Shown here one piece after another: positions 58,794 through 64,000 of a stretch of 64,000 nt of DNA. Source of the DNA: Dillenia suffruticosa (lineage: Eukaryota; Streptophyta; Magnoliopsida; Dilleniales; Dilleniaceae). Both the position numbers and the translations under genes were made by a program. The stretch is from positions 23,487,056-23,551,055 of the forward strand of contig JAVTVX010000010.1 of assembly GCA_033439265.1 (NCBI GenBank), written 5' to 3'. Position 1 is the stretch's first letter. Every line of letters starts with the position of its first letter. The notes beneath the pieces were generated by a model. That model worked only from the letters and a program-made list of their open reading frames with translations, was not told the DNA's origin and did not search any database.

Positions 58794-59635
58794 AAAAATA
58801 AAAAAATAATAAAAAAAGGAAAAAAGATGTGTTTGATGGCCCAAAGATCCGCCAACACTAAAAGAGACCCTACCCACAATCCCACACTCTCTCTCTTTAT
58901 CGAGGGCAGGATCACACATCCACAAAGTTAAATGATGTTCCACAAAAAGGGAATTCACATGGTCACGGGGACGAAGAATGGGGCTTTAACCGATGGATGG
59001 ATCGATCAGCATTTCTTGGCTTTGCAGCTAGAAGACAAACATAGTCCCGCAGGCCTAAGAACCATCAATTCGAAAATAATTTATATAATGGGAATAAAAG
59101 GAAAAGAGGTACAAGGCTTTCAGGAAAAGTTTGCCTCATCAATGAGTATTTTTTTCAAGATGTGTTTTATTTACAAAATTTATATATATAAATATAAAAC
59201 AAATGTAGCGGAAGACCTAAAAATGCTTCAATGGAAACAACGTTTTTTTTTTTTTTTTTTTTTGGTGATTAAGAGTCTTGATCATGTCAAATATTTGTAA
59301 TTCACAATGTCAACGTAAGAAAAATCGCAGGGCTTTACAAAATACCAACTTCAACAGAGAAACATATAATTTCTGCCCCATTAATTCGAAAGGGAATATC
59401 ATCCCCCCCTGCATCAGGCTTCAATCTCTTGAAATTCAAGATGTAATTCAGAAGTAAATTAAACAAAATTGAACGGGATAACACATTAATTTCACCAAGC
59501 TTAACTTATGCAGAATCTAGTATTTCCCACAAAGAGAGAGAGAGTCAACATCTGGAGAGGAGACAGTTGACCAGTATGCAAGTCCCTTAATGGCCATTGA
59601 AAGGCTCGAGCAGTGCACTGATTCTATGCAGAACC

Positions 59636-62600
59636 TCAATCAACCGTCCGTGGGCCGGTATTAACTGGCTTTTGAAAGACTCTTACTGCCGGCGTTCCAT
59701 CACTACCATCATTCCCCACCCTCCATGAACGATCTTTCTTCTTTTGAGGCTTTTTATGTAGCTTATGTGCTGCTCTCTGGGGTTTCTTCCGACCAGTTAC
59801 TTGCTTGGAAGCTAGCCCATTATCCATGTCAAATGAATCAAGATCATTAAGCACGTGCTCAAGACTAGGTGCCCCTTCACCTTCAACATCTGAAGTATTT
59901 TCATTATCTGATGTCTCTGGGTCATGATCCTCAGACAAGTCAAGTCCAGTAAAATCCTCCGCACGATCTTCTTCACTGGACATTTCATCCTCCGCACCAT
60001 CTTCCTCATTGGACATTTCATCCTCCGCACCATCTTCCTCATCAGGCATTTCAGGGGGCATTTCAAAGTGGGGCAATTTCCCATCAATATAATCTTTTAA
60101 AATTTGGCGGGCTGCTCGAGTTTCATCAGGCAGCCCACTTGAGGCAACATATCCACGGGAAGCACAATAAGCCCTCAGAAATTCTGATGCCAGAGGAGGA
60201 CGAGACTGTGATTCATATGCCTTCGGACGAGGCAATGTGATATTATAGACCTTCTCAATGGCGTGCCTAGGAACCCGATTGGCAACAACCTGAACAGCTT
60301 CCCTGTGCTCAGTCATCCTATCAATAGGCAGAACTCCAGAGGCAATCATCTCATACCTTGAGCTTGAAAATGAAGGAAATACTAGTCCAGGGCAGTCGCA
60401 GAGGGTCAGCTTGTCTGAAATCACTAATGTTTGGAAATGCTTTGTCTTTCCTGGTGTAGAAGTGACACCTGTCCGCTTCTCCCCTACCAGAGCATTTATT
60501 GTAGAACTTTTTCCCACGTTAGGATATCCCACAAATCCCACAATTACGTTTTCAAATGATGGATTTCCGATAGTATTTCCAACAACAGAATTAATAGGAG
60601 ATGAGTGCAAACTGTTGGAACTTGAATTCCTCCTGGCGGCTATGTCCTCAGCCTCAGACTGTAAACGGGCCAAAAGTTCATCTCTGCGGTATACTCTCGT
60701 ATCACTATCATCTATTCCTTCCACTGTTTTTTGGGTCTCCCATCTGGGGGTAAACTTCTTGCCCTCGAGAGCAGCAGAAGCAGCTTTAGCTGACCAGAAA
60801 ACAAAGAGAATATCATGAAGGCGGAAGTACTTTGCCCATCTTTTCCTGCAGGTGATAACAAGTGAACAATGACTACAAGATCAAAAAAATTAGTTTGCAG
60901 GTAGCAGTAGAGACATCAGGAATGGAACCATCCCTTTGTTTTTTGGTTGTGGAATTGAGAGCAACACTGGGTTACGGAGGAAGCAAACCTAATAGAAAGA
61001 GGTAAAAGATCTGCCTTGTTAATGAGAAGCAGTGTCCTCTTGTGCTTATCAACCTCACGCACATATGTCTGCATTTAAACAGGCAACGGCGTGTCATCTC
61101 AAATGTTGCCTCACTACTAGTTATGAAATACCTTTGATTGATCAAGCATATAAGTGAGCAATTATTCACAAAGCAAAGGGAACAACTGGAAAGCAAATGC
61201 GAGTTTCCATTCGAGAGATAACTATTCTATGACATATGCATAAACATTATTGCAAAGGAAAACAAAACCAATTAGATTATCTTTACCTGAAAGGAAAAAA
61301 GAGGGAAAAAAAACTATATTTAATCTTCATGTTTATTTTCTATCTAGCTTATTAATAACATAGTCAGGAAAAAAGGACCAACAATAATCCATGTGCCGCA
61401 TGTATTCTCTAAAGCATGAAGCTTTCACCATAATGCAATGTTATTTTTCACATCAGATGTAGTCATTGAAGGAAGACGGTAAACAAGTTACCTCAAGGTC
61501 AGGACATCGGTAAAATAGAGGATCTCGAGCATCAACAACCATCACAAGCTGGGAAATAAAAAGAAAGGCCGAAGTTAGCAATGACAAGTTAAATAAATAA
61601 CCAATCATCCCAACAAGGAAGGCCCAAAAAGTATCATTTACAACTGGGTTAGACAAATTAGTACTTATCGAAACCAATATGCAAGAATAATGTAATAGAA
61701 TAGATTAAAAAAAAAAAAACACACACACACACACACACAGAGACACACACATATTCTAGCTGACAGAATTCAAATAGAAATCAAGTCAAAACATGATATC
61801 TTAGAGAGTGTGTGTGTAATATGTATCTTAAAAGTTTAAGCATTTCATAGAACACTTCACATTGACACATTTATATGCATAGAATAACAATTCATTAAAT
61901 AGGAGGAACAAAAGATGCCATGATATTACCAAATCACTTCGTTCAACAACACGCCAAAGTTGTCTCCAGATATCCAGATTCTTCTCAAAAGGAGTAAGAA
62001 CAAGTTTTTCATTCTCTTCAAGTCTGAGGCCAAGAATAGTTGTAAGCATATAAAGTATGATAATAAGAAGGAGAAACTTTCTAATTCTAGGCATGAAATG
62101 CTACAATAGATCAAGAATGACTTGTACACAGCAGGAACAAAGGAATATGGAGAAAAAGATAACTTCAAACTTTAATGACTTACTAATATAACTGTGAGAT
62201 CTGCATGAAGAAGGGTAATGTGTTTCATGGAAAGGTCACATATGCAAAAAGAGGAATTACATTTCTATAAGTATCTAAACAGATGCAAAAAGAGCAGGGA
62301 CAGTGTTGAGATGGCAAATATAACAAAAACAAGCATGCTTTGGGAGGATCCCCTGCCTCTGCATAACTTGCTATGATGATCTTAAGTGCTATGATGATCT
62401 TAAGTTGACTCTATGGGTTCCCATCTCCCCCTAATAATCCCTTCATTTAATGCACAAACAGATTGAATCACAAAAAGAGACAGAGAGAATATTTTTGGAG
62501 CCATGTAAAATGTGATTCTGGTGGATTTGGGACTGGGCAAAGCAGAGGCAAACTTCAATTGATTGCAATGCAAGTACATAATCAGTACACTAGATCAGGC

Positions 62601-64000
62601 CAAAAGGAATCAAAAACATTTTGAGATCAAGGCCGCAGATTTTACTTGGACCGTACAATCTCCAGTAAGCTCTTGACCAAACATAAGAAACATAATATTA
62701 TAGTATTCACACAAAATCAAAGTTAAAACTAATCCAAATGATATTATAAATTTATCTAGCTCAGGCTAGAATCTGATTCATGCTATAGGCATAGCAATCC
62801 AAAAGAAATCATTGAATAGGCACATCAAAAGCCCTTGAAAAAAAATAGTGATTGTTTAACAGTAAACACTATAACCTGACAGCATATCTTACTCGAGTCA
62901 CATTTTTGAAGTTCATACAAGTTAGCAGACTCGCACTCCAAAAGATCACAAATTTTACCCCGAGCTGCTCATAGAGATACACATAACTTCTGTTTGGACA
63001 TCTATCCACTTGTTAGGATATGATAAAGAAAGAGCAGGTTCAAGGATACAAAGCTAAGTTCCTAATGGGTATGGGCAATCAGTATTCGAGTTCACACATA
63101 TTACCGTAACTCTGGTGTTGGTAACTTGCAAAATGTTTTCCAACACAAGAGTTACACTAGTAGGTCAGCTCAAAATATTCTAAGGAACCAGAATATTTTT
63201 AGATGGCCACAACATCTAAACAAGGGGATCAGAAACTAGGTCAGCTCAGGTTACTATTAACGACCCTTCAAATTCAAACTAAAGCATGATGGAAAGACTC
63301 CATTACACAACTATGCAGTGTGCAAAGAGAAAGACATAAATCAGGTGAAGTTAATGAATGAATGATTGTTTGGTTGAAGATCATCCCATGCCACAGCAAC
63401 GTGTTCATCGAAGAAAAAAAAAATTATCCAGTAGCAAATATAGGTTTTGAGCCTCCTCACCTCACAAGACTTCGACGCCATATCAAGAAAGCTTGTCTCT
63501 CATTGGCATCAAGTTCTTCAACAGTCATTTTTGGAGTCCATGGTGGCCTGCAGACAAATCGGTCGCGAAGCCAGAAATTTATATCAGGAGTTATAATAGG
63601 GCAAACAACATTTGGGGTAATAATTTCTGACTTATACAAATTAAAATTTTTCTTAAAATTTCAGGCCGGCACCTGCGAGGAATTCGGAGACTACCGGCGT
63701 GCAATGCTTCTTCCTTCTTTTGTTCCTCTCTCCTCTGCTCAGGCGTCAAACTGGAGCCAGCACTTGGATCACTGCCACACATATTAGACAACATGTGTAA
63801 AAAATATACGCAGAAAATACAAGTGGAGAGAGAGAAGAATTTGGAGTTACAGGTTGATTTTAGGGTTTGAGGGGTCAGAGAAAAGAAGGGCATCTTCGTC
63901 GGCTTGTTGAATGACGGCGTCGATGATGTTAACGTCGGTGACAGATTCGAGAACCTTCTTCTGCTGGTTCTTGTAGAATCGTCCTTTTTCTTTGGATTGT
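59636..64000 (-). CDS. LSG1: Large-subunit GTPase 1 (LSG1), 5' end beyond the window
   Basis: Seven exons are visible: 64000-63851 (partial), 63771-63673, 63547-63461, 62023-61930, 61548-61492, 61068-60989 and 60845-59636. The frame is continuous for 591 aa to the stop. It begins within QSKEKGRFYKNQQKKVLES, so only about 25 N-terminal residues should be missing. The GTPase motifs are circularly permuted, as in the YlqF/LSG1 family: G4 NKAD (61009-61020) comes before G1 GYPNVGKSS (about 60505-60537) and G3 DCPG (60386-60397). Conserved LSG1 blocks include LTPFEKNLDIWRQLWRVVER, DARDPLFYRCPDLE and TPGKTKHFQTL. LSG1 is a cytoplasmic GTPase that releases the export adaptor NMD3 from pre-60S subunits. 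The C-terminus is acidic then Lys-rich (KKPQRAAHKLHKKPQKKK). Confidence 0.95.
59955..60044 (-). repeat. 33-base tandem repeat in the acidic tail of LSG1
   Basis: Three near-identical 33-base units encode an 11-residue acidic repeat (EEDGAEDEMSN, EEDGAEDEMSS, EEDRAED...). The unit is a multiple of three, so changes in copy number keep the frame. Confidence 0.9.

Larger units (their letters stand above)
55621..59635. other. Intergenic region between the BSL and LSG1 genes
   Basis: I find no supported gene. It contains a tRNA-derived SINE (about 56055-56230), an (AT)n run (56540-56564), a TGGGCC-type palindrome cluster (57286-57332), a compound AT/GT microsatellite (57675-57735) and two SINE-like repeats on the minus strand (57816-57970 and 58594-58793). 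The 3' UTR of LSG1 occupies the right end. The open frame at 58932-59300 shows no family resemblance. Confidence 0.5.

Noticed and set aside
63362-63787. Plus-strand frame over the LSG1 5' exons
   Set aside because: It is antisense to two well-supported LSG1 exons (63547-63461 and 63771-63673) and the introns around them.

Overview
The window is nuclear DNA from a flowering plant, most likely a eudicot. It is AT-rich and has long intergenic stretches full of (CT)n/(GA)n, (AT)n and A/T-rich repeats. The genes have GT-AG introns and belong to plant-specific families: PUB-type U-box ligases, a FANTASTIC FOUR-like protein and a BSU1-like Kelch-phosphatase. The species cannot be named from sequence alone. 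No bacterial-type operon, CRISPR array, tRNA, rRNA or organelle insert was recognised.

Layout. Positions 1-12000 hold two intronless U-box E3 ligase genes in convergent orientation: a PUB24-like gene (1463-2686, +) and a PUB22/PUB23-like gene (10509-11723, -). The 7.8 kb between them carries two SINEs with target-site duplications and the remains of a CACTA-type DNA transposon. From 12000 to 29400 there is a gene-poor block of about 17 kb, with another SINE, degenerate SINE relatives and a large inverted repeat (15909-17628, arms of about 0.8-0.9 kb).

From 29400 on the window is gene-rich: an intronless FAF-like gene (29923-31494, +); a nine-exon DNAJC8/SPF31-like J-domain gene (34463-39148, +); a twenty-exon BSL2/BSL3-type Kelch-phosphatase gene (40705-55088, -); and a seven-exon (in this window) LSG1 ribosome-biogenesis GTPase gene (59636 to beyond 64000, -; its first codons lie outside). 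I rebuilt the multi-exon genes by hand from splice sites and family knowledge. The reading frame closes across all exons in each: 245 aa, 1007 aa, and 591 aa of partial LSG1.

The genes do not form one pathway. The two PUB genes are paralogues of a clade known to restrain pattern-triggered immunity and drought signalling. The BSL gene belongs to brassinosteroid signalling and asymmetric division. The DNAJC8-like protein belongs to the splicing machinery and LSG1 to 60S maturation. I found no convincing new biological system. The most notable non-gene structures are the long inverted repeat, a dead LINE that may have landed next to a splice acceptor of the BSL gene, a GC-rich island between two converging genes, and a TGGGCC-palindrome cluster with no gene assigned to it.
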